From positions 52,281,501 through 52,345,500 of the forward strand of contig JARZZO010000016.1 of NCBI GenBank assembly GCA_030544215.1: a stretch of 64,000 nt of DNA. Reading direction: 5' to 3'. The notes beneath the pieces were generated by a model. That model was not told the origin of the DNA. It saw nothing but the letters and a program-made list of their open reading frames with translations, and ran no database searches. Every line of letters begins with the position of its first letter. Position 1 is the stretch's first letter. A program made the position numbers and the translations under genes. Positions 33,950-45,474 of this stretch are shown piece after piece. The DNA comes from Zantedeschia hybrid cultivar. Lineage: Eukaryota > Streptophyta > Magnoliopsida > Alismatales > Araceae.

Positions 33950-35375
33950 TGATAAGTTGATAGTTTTGATCGTTAAAAGAACAAATGCATGCATTATATT
34001 CATAATTTTATGTTTAAAACTATATGAAATGATAGATAATTTTGCACTGATTCTAACGGTACTAATTTTATCAAATTTCGAGTTAAAAACATCATCATTT
34101 CATGTGAATAACAGAGTGTAGTGTATTTACGATTTTCTCAGCAAAATCGAGATAATAAATAAATTCATTTTAGCATAAATATAATTTTATTCATGATAAT
34201 ATCTTAATTTACATTTATTTTTATGTAAATAGGATATGAAGATGATGTGGTGCAGTGGTTAAATCTTTGGAGACTAATGGGAAGTCTAAGGTTCAAATCT
34301 CAACAAAAGCAACTACCTTTTGGAAGAATTAATGGAGCAGGGGTAAAATGGTCTTTGACTACTCTCTAAAGGTTGTCCTAATTTTTACTCAAGAAGGAGC
34401 CTTGGAGTAGCCGCCGTCTCTTTCTTCCCTCATTTCCTCTTTTTGAAAATACCCTCCTCTTTTAAAAGAATCTCCTTCTTTCCTTCCTTTCTCTCTCCCG
34501 ATGTTTTTCTTTCTTTTCCTTCTTTTCCTTCCTGCCTTCTCTCTCTCTCTCTCACTTTCTCCCTCTCTTTGCTATAATACTCGTGGGTACCGTAGCAGCT
34601 ACAGTACCTACGTACTGTAGCAGCCCCCTCTCTCTCTAGCTTTTGTTCTTTCTCTCTGTCTCTCTCTTTCGCTCTCTCTCTCTCTCTACATCTCTCTCAA
34701 ACCAGCGGCTGCTAAGGGCAAGAGGTGGACTCGAGGCACTGCAACTAACTACTAAAAAGAGTCCAGGACTGCCAAGGATCCGCGCGAAGGGCTACGACGG
34801 CTGCAAACACCAGTTTTTTCTCTCCATCACCTCTATCTCTAATTTTTGAGTTTTTCATGTTACACTGTATTTCGAATATTTTATGTAAATGTTTCCTTAT
34901 GAAAGTCATATTATTTTTTTATTTTTAATGTCTTTGTAAAATTTCATATAGTTCTGTTAATGAATGACAATAGCTTCTTTGAAATAAATTATCTTTTCTC
35001 CCTCTTTTTGTTGTACAACTTTTATTTTTTCTTCTGTTAACACTACTCAAACTTTATATTCTACTTTTAATTAGTGTTTTAGAGGTAGTCTTAGTTGAGT
35101 AGATGATTTTATTATGCTCGTTTAGGGGTGCTCCTTTTGTGAGTTCATAAACAGTCCGGTTAATTTCAATTCTTATCTATAAAATCACCATACTCCTTCT
35201 TCTTTCTTCTCTATTTTTTCTTTAAAAACTCAAGGTTTTCAACTTTAAAAATCTATTTTCCTATGGATTCGACTCAATCTCACCACTTGTTATTTTTCAA
35301 ATAATTATATGTGGAAATTGAAATTTTAAGATTGATGTTCGAACATGCTTAACGCCATATAATTTCGAGCGATCA
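33950..35375 (+). repeat. 5' LTR of Athila element
   Basis: 1,426 bp, TGATAAGTTGATAG to GAGCGATCA. It matches 45475-46861 throughout with many substitutions and small indels. It includes CT-rich stretches (34490-34700) and a tRNA-like segment at 34248-34301. Confidence 0.9.
34248..34301 (+). other. tRNA-like Pol III promoter segment inside the LTR
   Basis: TGGTGCAGTGGTTA resembles an A box, and GGTTCAAATCTC 28 bp later a B box. The same segment sits at about 45773-45829 in the 3' LTR with a decayed B box. It looks like a captured SINE or tRNA fragment, not a working tRNA gene: no acceptor stem or anticodon loop could be folded by eye. Confidence 0.5.
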
Positions 35376-35379
35376 ATTT

Positions 35380-35397
35380 TGGCGCCGTTGATGGGGA
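35380..35397 (+). other. Primer binding site, tRNA-Asp-like
   Basis: TGGCGCCGTTGATGGGGA, four bases after the LTR. It differs at two bases from the tRNA-Asp site usual for Athila as I remember it. Confidence 0.8.
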
Positions 35398-36399
35398 ATT
35401 AGATTTTTAATTTTGATTATTTTGGATTTAGTGTAATTATTCTTTATCTCACGTTCATTTTCTTATTTTTGTAGGTGCATTGAAAAAAAAAAAGGGAAGC
35501 GAAATCATTGGTTATTGTGTTCCAACTCTTCCACTACTATTTTTCTTTATTTCTTTTTCTTAGTTAATTTTATTTTTTTGTAGTTTCTAATTTAGATAGG
35601 TTTATATTAATTTAAAAAAAAAAGGGGAGCTTCAAATTCAAATTTAAAAATCATCATTCCAAGATTAGAAACTATCCATATTAAGCATTCATCATTTTAG
35701 GAAAATATGAATTACTTTCTATTCTTAGTTATTTCCTTTTTCTGTTGAAGATTGCGGAGGAAAGATACATTTTTCATTTATAGCAAGTCATTCATGATTC
35801 CAAAAACACCCCTTACTTGATTTGACTGTTGCATTGCATTGAAAAAGACTTTTAAAGACAATTACCATAACAACATAAGGTTGAGATTTCATCACCCTTC
35901 CTTAGCGCACAAATCACCTTCCTTACATTGGCATTTCCTAAACCTAATAAAAGCAAGTCGAAAGGGACTTTAGGGTTCACACTATGAGCACTTTAAATCT
36001 TAGTTGCCTCCCCTTTTGGCAACGGTGTCTAGGCTAGAGGTTAAACGGCAAACGCCTAAACGGGAAAGTAGTTCCTTAATTAAGTCCCTACGAAAATAGG
36101 GGGAGCCTCCTACTATCCTACCTCTTACCTGGCCGTTGATTGATTGTGGTTGTAACTTGAGGTGGATTCCATTCACCTTGTGAGAAAATTCACATAGAAG
36201 TCTAGGCAACCTTAGGTCATTAGGTTAATATTATTTGCTAATTTGTTTGTATAAAATAATAATAATAATAAATTCAATTCCTTCTTCTCTCTTTTCATCC
36301 TAGTGTACGCAAGGTAAGAGATCTTAAAGCTCTAACCTTCTAGGACCAATTACTGAAATCGAAAGAATTATTCATCAAAGAAATCCACCTCAAGATCAA
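35398..36399 (+). other. Athila leader
   Basis: About 1 kb of AT-rich untranslated sequence between primer site and gag. The phrase CCCCTTTTGGCAACGGTGTC at 36010-36029 is of a type common in these leaders. No gene. Confidence 0.55.
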
Positions 36400-37553
36400 A
36401 TGGCTGAGAATCATGATCCCCCGAAACAAATGAATGACTATTTCATTTCAAATCAATATCAATCTTCATCTTGCATTCACCTTCCTCAGAATTCGGCCAA
36501 TCAATATGAGATTACATCAAGTACCATTCAGATGCTCCCATCTTTTTACGGGAATACAAATGAAGATCCTTATAAGCATCTGGATGAATTTCTAGAGATA
36601 TGTTCCACGGTGAAAATCCAGAATTTCATCGATGATGCCCTTAAGTTGACCCTATTCTCCTTTTTACTGAAAGATAAGGCCAAATATTGGCTGGGGACTA
36701 TAGGTAGGCCTATTAGGATATGGGAAGAAATGTAAAAAGAATTTCTCAAGAAGTTCTATCCCACAAGGTGGATTAATACCATGAGAAGGGCCATCACAGG
36801 TTTTACCCAGACTCTCGAGGAATTAATTCATGAGTCTTGGGAGAGATTAAAAGAATTGCTTCAGAAATGCCCTCATCATGGGCTATCAAAATGGCAAATT
36901 GTCCAAGCATTCTATGAAGGGTTGTCTGAACAATTCAGACAAATGGTGGATGCCTCATGTGGAGGGGCATTTATGATAAAAAATGAAGATGAGGCTTATG
37001 ATTTATTTGAGATGCTAAGTGGAAAATCCATCAATCATGCCTCCCTCTCATCTTACGAGAGGTCTGTTGGGCCATCTAAACGGGCCGGAATGTATGAACT
37101 GAAGGCTCGAGGAGAGCCCGAATCCAGAATGGAGAAATTGGATAAGGTAGACATTTTGGCTCAAAAGTTAAACCAACTCTTGGCCTTAAACAAACAAGAA
37201 CCTACCTATCCAACACCATCTAGTCCATACGAGGGCCCATCTTACATCTCTCATGACATTTGTGCTTTCTGCGCAAGTCCGGCCCTTCAAGTAACTGAAT
37301 GCCCAACTGCGGCCCAACTTCTACCATTCATTCAAGAACAACTTCAGGCCACCCAGGGGTTCTCTAGGCCTGGTAATAATCCATTTTCGAACACTTATAA
37401 TCATGATTGGAGGAATCACACTAATTTTGCGTGGAAGAATCAACAAGCTCCATCACAACTGTCCAATCCTTCCATGCATCAAGCCCAAAAGTCACAGAAC
37501 TCCTTTCAACATCAGTCCAATTTCTATGGGAATACATCCGCAAGGGCTACGTA
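36400..37553 (+). pseudogene. Athila gag, N-terminal part
   Basis: Capsid-coding frame from ATG 36400 (MAENHDPPKQ) with the gypsy gag core FYGNTNEDPYKHLDEFLEI at about residues 47-65 and AKYWL. A TAA at 36733-36735 interrupts the frame, which then continues unbroken (EFLKKFYPTRW) to 37553, where a solo LTR is inserted. The stop is a likely CAA to TAA change. The rest of gag resumes at 40007. Confidence 0.85.
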
Positions 37554-38605
37554 TGTAACGACCCGTCACCCTATAATCGGTGATCCGATTACTAAATGGG
37601 TACCGAATCATTAATTTGGAACCAAACCAGGATCTAAGTAAGTCTGGGAAATAAACAATAAACTAAACTAAACATTGCATCGCATTGAATTGAAGGGAAA
37701 GTGCAGAAATTAAAAGTTATTACAATGCGACTCGACGCAGCAAATAATTACATGCTCCAATTGAAAAGAAATAATTAAGCGTACACGCCAGAAATAAGAA
37801 GAACAATTACGTCGGGGCATACCCCGGAACAACCGCTGACGGCGCGTAACTCACTACAGCACACTCCACGCTAAGCCTGCCTGGAGCCCTCACCTGAAAA
37901 CCGCAGGGGTGAGTCTCAACGAAAAGACTCAGTTGGGATCCTCCGATCCCCACTGCCCACTCACACACCCACAAGTGTAATACACAACTAAAGGTACAGT
38001 AAACAATTAAAGCAGTAATTACTACTCTTAAATCTCGATATGAATCACATGCATTCGGAATATATTTAACATACATATTTCTAAAACCAGTCTACCAGGG
38101 AACCCACAACCAACGTCTCGGTAGAACATGCTAACCACACAAACGAAGGTGGGGAAAACACCGACCCGCTGAGACCAAACAGTAACCCCTCGGATAGCGC
38201 TCTAGCTACTCCGGCCCAACTGGCTCAGGTGGTTACTCCTTCCCTCAACATGAGTGATACTCCGAAGGTACCACACCCACACCGGTACTAGCTAACCCTG
38301 GGGTTCACCAGGTGACCCTCTCTCACTAGGCGTCACCCCGCCCACGCCCCCACCGGCGCTGTGCTCCACCCACACCAGCACAGGGTGATAAGTGCTACAA
38401 CTGTCACTCCAGGTCTACAATAACTCAAAACATGGCACGGTGCGATCCGGTCACGTGAGAAGCCCGCGGTCGCATGACACACAACGTAGTGCCATCCGGT
38501 CATGAAGAGTACATCATCATCGAATGTACTAAAAGCATGCATATAACCAACTATCTAGTAGTGTAAACACATTTTTACTGACATGAATTAGTGTGGTTCT
38601 ACCTT

Positions 38606-39067
38606 GAATCGCGTCGACCAAGGACGACGCCATTCAAGTCTCCTAAACTGGTTCATGAAATCCCGGCCTCAGAACATGGCCTAAAAGGCGTCGTCACAGA
38701 TAGCCGCCTATTAAAAAGCGTCGCCATCCCTCGTTGCATATCAGTGACAGAAGCATGGATAGGCCACGGTTAATTCTTCTTTAAAACGCGTCGTCTTGGG
38801 AAGCCGCCTTTTAAAAGGTGTCGACATCCTCAGACGCCATTTACATTAAAAAAACCCGGAATTTGCAGAGAACCTCAATCGCTAGATTTCTGCCTAAAAG
38901 GTGTTATGATGGTCCGACGCCATTACAATTAGCGTCGTCCATTCATGACGTCTTTTAGGGCTAGAAACCCTGAACTGACAGAACCTCAATGGGGTGATTT
39001 CTGCCTAAAAGGCGTCATGGTGGCCCGACGCTACTCCAATTCGCATCGTCCATTCACGACGTCTTTT
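38606..39067. repeat. Nine 30-nt modules, four of the sets in close pairs
   Basis: Starts: 38606, 38683, 38713, 38783, 38813, 38896, 38927, 39007, 39038. The pairs 38683/38713 and 38783/38813 abut with no gap; 38896/38927 and 39007/39038 have one base between. The last two pairs belong to a 111-bp tandem duplication (about 38865-39086). Confidence 0.88.
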
Positions 39068-39086
39068 AGGGACATAAACCAGGTTC
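38865..39086. repeat. 111-bp tandem duplication
   Basis: Both units run through AACCTCAAT, TTTCTGCCTAAAAGG, a module pair, and GACGTCTTTTAGGG. Offset 111 bp measured at TGCCTAAAAGG (38891 and 39002). Confidence 0.8.
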
Positions 39087-39611
39087 TGTTTTCTTGCCCG
39101 AGGGCTCTCTTTTTCACCCCCAAATGTCCCAAAATCAAACCAAACGGAGGAAGAAGAGGGGCAAGCTAATCTTTACCAAACCACATTTTAGAAACCCTCA
39201 TCCCCATCAAGAAAAGTTCCTAAACATGCTTGTTCTACCCGAGAACCATAGACCCACGGCATGCTTCAAAGTAGTAAAACATTGAGGGAATCGTCACCCT
39301 ACCGGTCTCTTGAACTCCTCCTGGCTCCGCCGCCACACCGTCGCACCACAGACCGCCGCTGGTACTTCGAGGATGCCGCCACTCCGCCGGGACGTCGGCC
39401 GCCACCCGGAGAATGGAACGCCGCGAAGAAAGTGGTGGTGGTAGTGGTGAGAGGTAGAGGGGTAGTGGAGTGGAGGGAGAGATGAAATTGTGGGAGGAAA
39501 AGAGGAAAGGGAAGGGAGAGCCGTCGGAGCTGCCGGAGAAGAGAGGAGAGAGAAGAGGGAGGAGAAAATGAGGAAATGAAGGAGGGTTCGCAGGGTTAAC
39601 CAGAAAGGTTA

Positions 39612-39910
39612 AAAACGCGTCGAGATGTACGGACGCTTATCAGATGACATGACGGGCCATTCTGACAGAACTTTGAAACGCGTCTCTCAAGACCGACGCC
39701 ATTCAGACGACAAGACCGGCACCGTACTCTGACACCTCAGGGTCGCAGTTTGAAACGCGTCGACCATCATGGACGCTGTTCAGACGACACGACTGGCCCG
39801 TACACTCGCGACCCAAGGCCAGCCCGCGTGGCATCCACGTGGCACAATATAAAACGCGTCTGCCATGCCGGACGCCGTTCAAACCGCGTCTCGCAGGCTG
39901 GACGCGAAAC
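39612..39910. repeat. Five 30-nt modules near the U3 tip
   Basis: 39612-39641, 39675-39704, 39752-39781, and the abutting pair 39851-39880 and 39881-39910. Left arms are AAAACGCGTC, GAAACGCGTC, GAAACGCGTC, AAAACGCGTC and AAACCGCGTC. Every core begins GCGTC or GACGC, so this is the least decayed set. Confidence 0.9.
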
Positions 39911-40006
39911 AGAACAGGGTCCCAGTCCTGTTAGGGCCTAAACTACAGAGTCCGACCTGGAAACTGACCCGATAACCGGATCCGAAACCTCAGTCCTTAC
40001 AACGTA

Positions 40007-41298
40007 CGTGGAGGCCACAGGCCCAATTCTCTCAAGTAGCCCACTATCAATCTTTCCAATTAGGGCAACCAACCCAATACCCTCCTCCACCCACATACCA
40101 ACCACCTCCTCAGCCCAACTTTAATGACAAATTCACATAACTCCAACAACTTATCTTGACCCAACAACAGTCTATTTCTAAGTTGGAGAGTCAAATGGGC
40201 CAATTAGCTGAGGCAACTATGAGAAGGGAAATGGGCCAACTTCCTAGTCAACCTATTGCCAATATGAGAAATCAGCCTCCCTACCTCAATCGGGCCTTTT
40301 ACCTCAACCCGGCCCATTATCACAACCGAAAGGACCGCCAATTTGAAAATGCTAAAGCTATTTCGGTTCTTAGGAGTGGAAAGAGTTTTGAAAATCCACA
40401 GAGAGATAGGGAGGTGGCAGAAGAGCCCATTAATGGACCTCATGAGGTCGAAAGTGAAAGTGAAGCTGAGCCCAATATGGAGAAGTTAGAGGGGAATTCC
40501 GAAGGGAAAGAGAAACTAGATGAAGGCCCAAGTTCATATCAACCAAGGGTACCCTTCCTAAATGCTTTAGTGACCAATCTCAATGCTAGGAAAAAACTGG
40601 CCAAGAATGAGGAGTTGATGAAATTATTCAAGCAAGTACAGATTAATATTTCACTCCTTGATGCCATTAAACATGTGCCGGCTTATGCTAAATTCCTTAA
40701 GGAATTATGCACACCGCGAAGGGAATCTAGAATGGTACCCGAAAAGGATAGACTTTCAGAGGATGTAAGTGCAATTGTTATGAATCATCTTCCCAAGAAG
40801 TTGAAGGACCCCAGGGCACCTTTGATCTCATGTGACTTACATGGAGTCACATTTGATAGTGTTTTATTGGACCTAGGTGCCAATGTGAACGTTTTGCCAG
40901 CAACCATTTATGAAAAATTTGATATTGGAGAACTAAAGTCTACATCCATCATCTTACAATTGGCTGATAGGTTTGTGAAGACTCCACGGGGATTGATTGA
41001 GGATGCCATTGTAAAAGTCCATGATTGTTATTTTTTCGTGGATTTTCTTATTCTAGATATGGCATCACCTGAGGAACTCATTCATACCCCGATCATCCTA
41101 GGACGTCCATTCTTAGCCACTGGCAAAGCTAATACAAATTGTGAAACTAGCATGATGGACATATCCTTTGGGGGTCAAAAAGTCAAGATTAATGTCTTCA
41201 AAGCATCCCAATATCCGGATCAGGAAGAAAAATGCCACACCATTGATATCTTGGATAATTGGTTGAAGAGAATGCGATGCTTACTCAGGACCTTTTAG
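40007..41298 (+). pseudogene. Athila gag C-terminus and protease
   Basis: Frame resumes after the solo LTR; a TAA lies near 40138. From about 40156 it is open for 380 residues. The aspartic protease reads SVLLDLGANVNVLPATIYEK (active site DLG, usual in this lineage) at about 40857-40915, followed by IILGRPFLATG at about 41092-41124. The frame ends at 41298 and overlaps the next one, which is shifted by -1. No slippery heptamer is visible in the overlap, so an indel is likely. Confidence 0.85.
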
Positions 41299-42680
41299 AA
41301 GAAGCCAATGCTCTAAAAGATTCTCCTAAACCTTTAACATCTTGGCCCAAGGTGGAACCTTTACCTGCCTTGCAATCTGAGCCCACTCTGCCATCATTAG
41401 AGGACCCACCCGCACTTGAACTCAAGCCTTTACCCGAGTCTCTTAAGTATATCTTCTTGGCCCCCGACCAGACTCTTCCGGTCATCATCACGGCAAACCT
41501 CACCTTGCCGCAAGAGGCCCAACTAATTGATGTCTTTAAAGCCCATAAGGGTGCCATTGGGTGGTCGGTTGCAGATTTAAAGGGGATTAGCCAGTCCATT
41601 TGCATGCATCACATTTATATGGAAGAGAATTCCAAGCCAAGTCGGGAAATGCAAAGGCGGCTTAACCCAAATATGAAAGAAGTGGTAAAGAAGGAGGTTG
41701 TGAAATGGCTTGATGCGGGTATCATTTACCCCATATTAGATAGTAAATGGGTCAGCCCAAGTCAAGTGGTACCCAAGAAGTCTGGATTGATGGTGATTAA
41801 GAATGATCATAGGGAGGAGATACTCACTTGGCTCACCACGGGATGGAGAGTGTGTATTGATTACAGAAAACTCAATATCATGATTAAGAAGGACCACTTT
41901 CTACTTCCATTCCTGAAAAAGTTATCGGGCCAGAAATTCTTCTGCTTCTTAGATGGATACTCCGGGTATAATCAAGTGGCTATTTATCCGGTAGATGAAG
42001 AAAAGACCACCTTCACATGCCCTTATGGAACATTTGCCTTCAGGAGAATGCCACTTGGATTATACAATGCACCTGCCACATTTCAACGGTGCATGGTGGC
42101 TATATTATCCGACATGGTGGGAGAGTTTCTCGAAGTTTTTATGGATGATTTTTCGATCTTCGAAAAATCTTTTGAAAATTGCCTAGAAAATTTGAAACAA
42201 GTGCTAACTCGTTGCATAGAAACCAACTTGATACTTAGCTGGGAAAAGAGCCATTTTATGGTTCGAGAGGGCATTGTTCTAGGCTACATTATATCTAAGA
42301 GGGGGATAGAGATAGATAAAGCTAAAATTGATCTTATATCTAATCTTCCTCCTCCCACCTCGGTCAGACAAATCTGTCCATTTCTTGGTGATGCCTGTTT
42401 CTATCGCCGGTTCATACAAAATTTCTCTCAAATCGCCCGACCTCTAACTCTTCTCCTAGCTAAGGATGTCCTAGTCCACCTAGATGAACCATACATAAAG
42501 GCATTCAATTCTTTGAAGGAAGCTTTGACCAAAGCTCCGATTCTTCAATCTCCTGATTAGTCTTTGCCTTTCGAGATCATGTGTGATGCCTTTGACTATG
42601 CTATCGGTACGGTTTTAGGACAAATAATCAACAAGTGTTCCGTGGTGATCTATTATGTAAGTCGCACCCTTGCAGATGTC
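41259..42680 (+). pseudogene. Athila reverse transcriptase
   Basis: Open from 41259 to a TAG at 42558-42560. Visible are the palm motifs WRVCIDYRKLN, FFCFLDGYSGYNQVAIYP, and the catalytic box FMDDFSIF (Y replaced by F, V by M) at about 42136-42159. The thumb and connection follow to the TAG, probably TGG to TAG, after which RNase H starts (EIMCDAFDYAIGTVLGQ) up to a TAA at 42681-42683. Confidence 0.85.
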
Positions 42681-42683
42681 TAA

Positions 42684-43046
42684 ATGAATTATACCACTAC
42701 AGAAAAGGAATTATTGGATGTGGTTTTTTCGCTAGAGAAATTCCGATCTTATATTTTAGGGGTAAAAGTCATAATATATTTTGATCACTCAGTTCTGAAA
42801 TACCTTTTAACCAAGAAGGATGTAAAGTCCAGACTCATCAAACGGATCTTACTCCTTCAAGAATTTGATTTAGAAATTCGAGATAAAAAGGGCTCTGAGA
42901 ACGTGATAGCTGACCACCTATCTCGAATTCTGATTTCTGAGAGTGAACCAATGACTGATTCATTTCCTGATGAGCATCAATTAGCCATCTATCACACCAT
43001 TGCACCTTGGTATGCCCATATTGTCAACGACAAGGTAGCCAATTAG
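42684..43046 (+). pseudogene. Athila RNase H, C-terminal part
   Basis: NYTTTEKELLDVVFSLEKFR, then the DH position (YFDHSVLKYLL), then ADHLSRI. It is one piece of the pol frame, closed by a stop before integrase. Confidence 0.8.
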
Positions 43047-43068
43047 CTCTCGGAAAGATGGACCAAAA

Positions 43069-44065
43069 GTGAAAATGATAGATTTTTCGCACAGGAGAAG
43101 TATTACTTTTGGGAAGATCCCGAATTATTCAAATTCTGTCCCGATCAAATTATCCGGTGATGTGTCCCCGAGGAAGAACAACAGTGTGTTGAATTTCTGC
43201 CACAATCTTTCTTGTGGGGGCTATTTTTCAGGAAAGAAAACTGCCGCCAAAGTCCTTCAAAGTTTTTTACTGGCCTACTCTTTTTAAAGATGCCCATGAA
43301 TTTACCAAAATTTGTCTCAGATGCCAAGCTATAGAAAATATGGGAAAAAGGGACATGATACCACATAATCCAATCTTAGTGGTTGAAATCTTTGATGTTT
43401 GGGGGATAGACTTTATGAGACCTTTTCAACCTTCTTTTAGATATGAATATATCTTAGTGGTGGTGGATTATGTTTCTAAGTGGATTGAAGCAGTAGCCAC
43501 CCGAACTAATGATCATAAAGTGGTCATGAAATGCGTCCAAAAAAATATCTTTACGCGGTTCGGGTGGCCCAAAGCTATTATAAATGATGGGGGCACGCAT
43601 TTCACAAATTCTCAATTTCCATCTCTGCTTAAGAAATATGGGATTAATCACACATTGGCTACCCTTTATCATCTCCAAACCAATGGCCAAGTGGAGGTAT
43701 CTAATAGGGAAATCAAGAGTATTATGCAAAAGTCCGTTAGGCCCGATAGGAAAGATTGGTCTGAACGATTGGATGATACTTTGTGAGCCTATCGGACTGC
43801 TTATAAAACTCCTATTAATATGTCTCCTTATCGCCTGATTTTTGGAAAAACTTACTACCTTCCTGTGGAATTAGAATATAGGACGTATTGGGCCATCAAA
43901 CAAGTTAATCTGGACCTAGTTCAAGTCGGTTCCTATAGAACCTTACAATTGAGTGAGCTAGAGGAGTTACGTTATGAAGCCTATGACAATTCCAAGATTT
44001 ATAAAGCCAAAACCAAAGCCTTTCATGATAAACACATTGTGAGGAAATTCTTCCATCCAAATTAA
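43069..44065 (+). pseudogene. Athila integrase
   Basis: The N-terminal zinc region is split by stops and a shift (43069-43260). The core is open at 43214-43786 with GIDFM, INDGGTHFTNSQF and GQVEVSNREIK, the three acidic positions of the DDE site. A TGA at 43784-43786 separates the C-terminal part (YRTAYKTPINMSPYRLIFGK), which runs to a TAA at 44063-44065. Confidence 0.85.
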
Positions 44066-45474
44066 AAAGTTTGGCTATTTAATTCTAGGCTTTGAGTATT
44101 TCCAAGAAAACTGAAATCAAGGTGGGATGAGCCTTTCCTGGTCATTAAGTCCTTTGACCATAGAGTTGTTAAAATCATAGATCCAAAGATTGGACACACA
44201 TTCACTGTTAATGGGCAACGGTTGAAGCCGTTTGTTGAAACCCACCTGAATCCATGACGTTAAGTGACTCACAATAATTATACTTCTGTCTGACTGAAGA
44301 CGTTAAACTTAGCGCTTGTTGGGAGGCAACCCAGCATTTTAGATCATCTTTTGTTTTTCTTCTTCTTTAGGTTTTTATGCAGCAGTCGGCTTTGGTAATG
44401 TCACATCTTCATGGCCACAGGTTGTTTCTCTCCTTCCCCGTTTTCTTATGGCTAGCATTTTGTTCATTTTCTTTATGCCATTGAGGGCAATGCCATTCAA
44501 GTTGGAGGGAAGCAATCAATATGCATTTTTTGAAACATCCTTTGAAGAAAACTAATATATATATTTTTTACTGAGAAAATGGTCAAAATTTTTCAAAAAC
44601 TTCTTTTTCACATCACATGTAAGTTGCCTGGAATCATGTTTCATTAAGTGAATCATAATCAAATCAATTTTATGTTAGCCAAATTGGATAGAGCTGTTAA
44701 ATTTCATAATATCCCACTCCATAAGAAGCCATGACAGGAATGATTTTCACACACACACGGCAACTTAGAATGAGTGAAAGACCTTGAAAATATAAAATTG
44801 CTGGAATTAACCTCAAGGATAGGACTACTTATTCCTTTTTTTTTTTTCTTTTGGGTTGAATGAAAAGAACGTTAGGATTCGTAATAGGGGACCGACCCAC
44901 TCAACACTCTAAAGAGGCGGTCATTTAAAAAGGGACATTTGTAAACATTAAATGCCAAATAAGGTGTCAAAAAGAACTAAAGGAAAGTAAGTGGCAGAAA
45001 GTACGCATCTCCCCTTAGATAAATTAAAGAGAGTAGTAAAATGTACATACTCTCAAAGGCAAAAGTGCAACTAAATGAAAAAGTCGCGCTAAATAAAAAG
45101 TCCCTCATACTAAAAAAATATGACCAAGTCGTAAAAAGTGCTGAGTCGAGGCGGGAGCTAAAAAACGATCCTCTCGGACTGATTGAAAAATCCCTTCTCT
45201 ATTCTCTTCCCCAGGTAGTTTTATCTAGAGGGTTAGTAAAGGCGAAGATATAACAGAAAGGGCAGAAATAAGTTCTAAGCATGCCAACTTACATGCACGA
45301 TCACCTGTTGCGAACCAAAGTGTAGTGGGAAATGAGAACTTTAAATTAACCGATCAGCTACCATTTAATTGATTGTGATAGATAACTACACATGAAGCAT
45401 GATAGTTCATCGTTGTCCCAATTTGTCTTCTATTCACATTGCTAAGGGACTAGTAATGAGTATGTTGGGGAGTG
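44066..45474 (+). other. Athila 3' untranslated region and polypurine tract
   Basis: Integrase tail fragments continue to about 44256. The rest has no convincing envelope-like frame; the longest (45041-45253, 70 codons) matches nothing I know. GGGAGGCAACCC at 44320-44331 is a phrase common downstream of Athila pol. A purine tract TTGGGGAGTG at 45465-45474 ends at the LTR. Confidence 0.6.

Larger units (their letters stand above)
37554..40001 (-). repeat. Solo LTR, Tekay-like, inserted in Athila gag
   Basis: 2,448 bp from TGTAACGACCCG to CAGTCCTTACA, flanked by perfect 5-bp repeats ACGTA (37549-37553 and 40002-40006). The left tip resembles the Tekay LTR tips at 10004 and 17794, and the acceptor-like motif (about 37891-37915) gives minus orientation. 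It is GC-richer than its host and has 14 of the 30-nt modules. No internal region remains. Confidence 0.9.

Noticed and set aside
34248..34301. Functional tRNA gene
   Set aside because: Only A- and B-box-like words are visible; no acceptor stem, anticodon loop or terminator could be placed.
38606..39910. CRISPR-like array of short repeats
   Set aside because: The arms are inverted, the variable part is inside rather than between repeats, distances between modules vary, and the DNA is plant nuclear.
41259..41298. Programmed frameshift in Athila
   Set aside because: No slippery heptamer in the overlap, and the element has other frame lesions; an indel is simpler.
45041..45253. Envelope-like gene of the Athila element
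   Set aside because: Only 70 codons, with no signal peptide, membrane segment or family motif.
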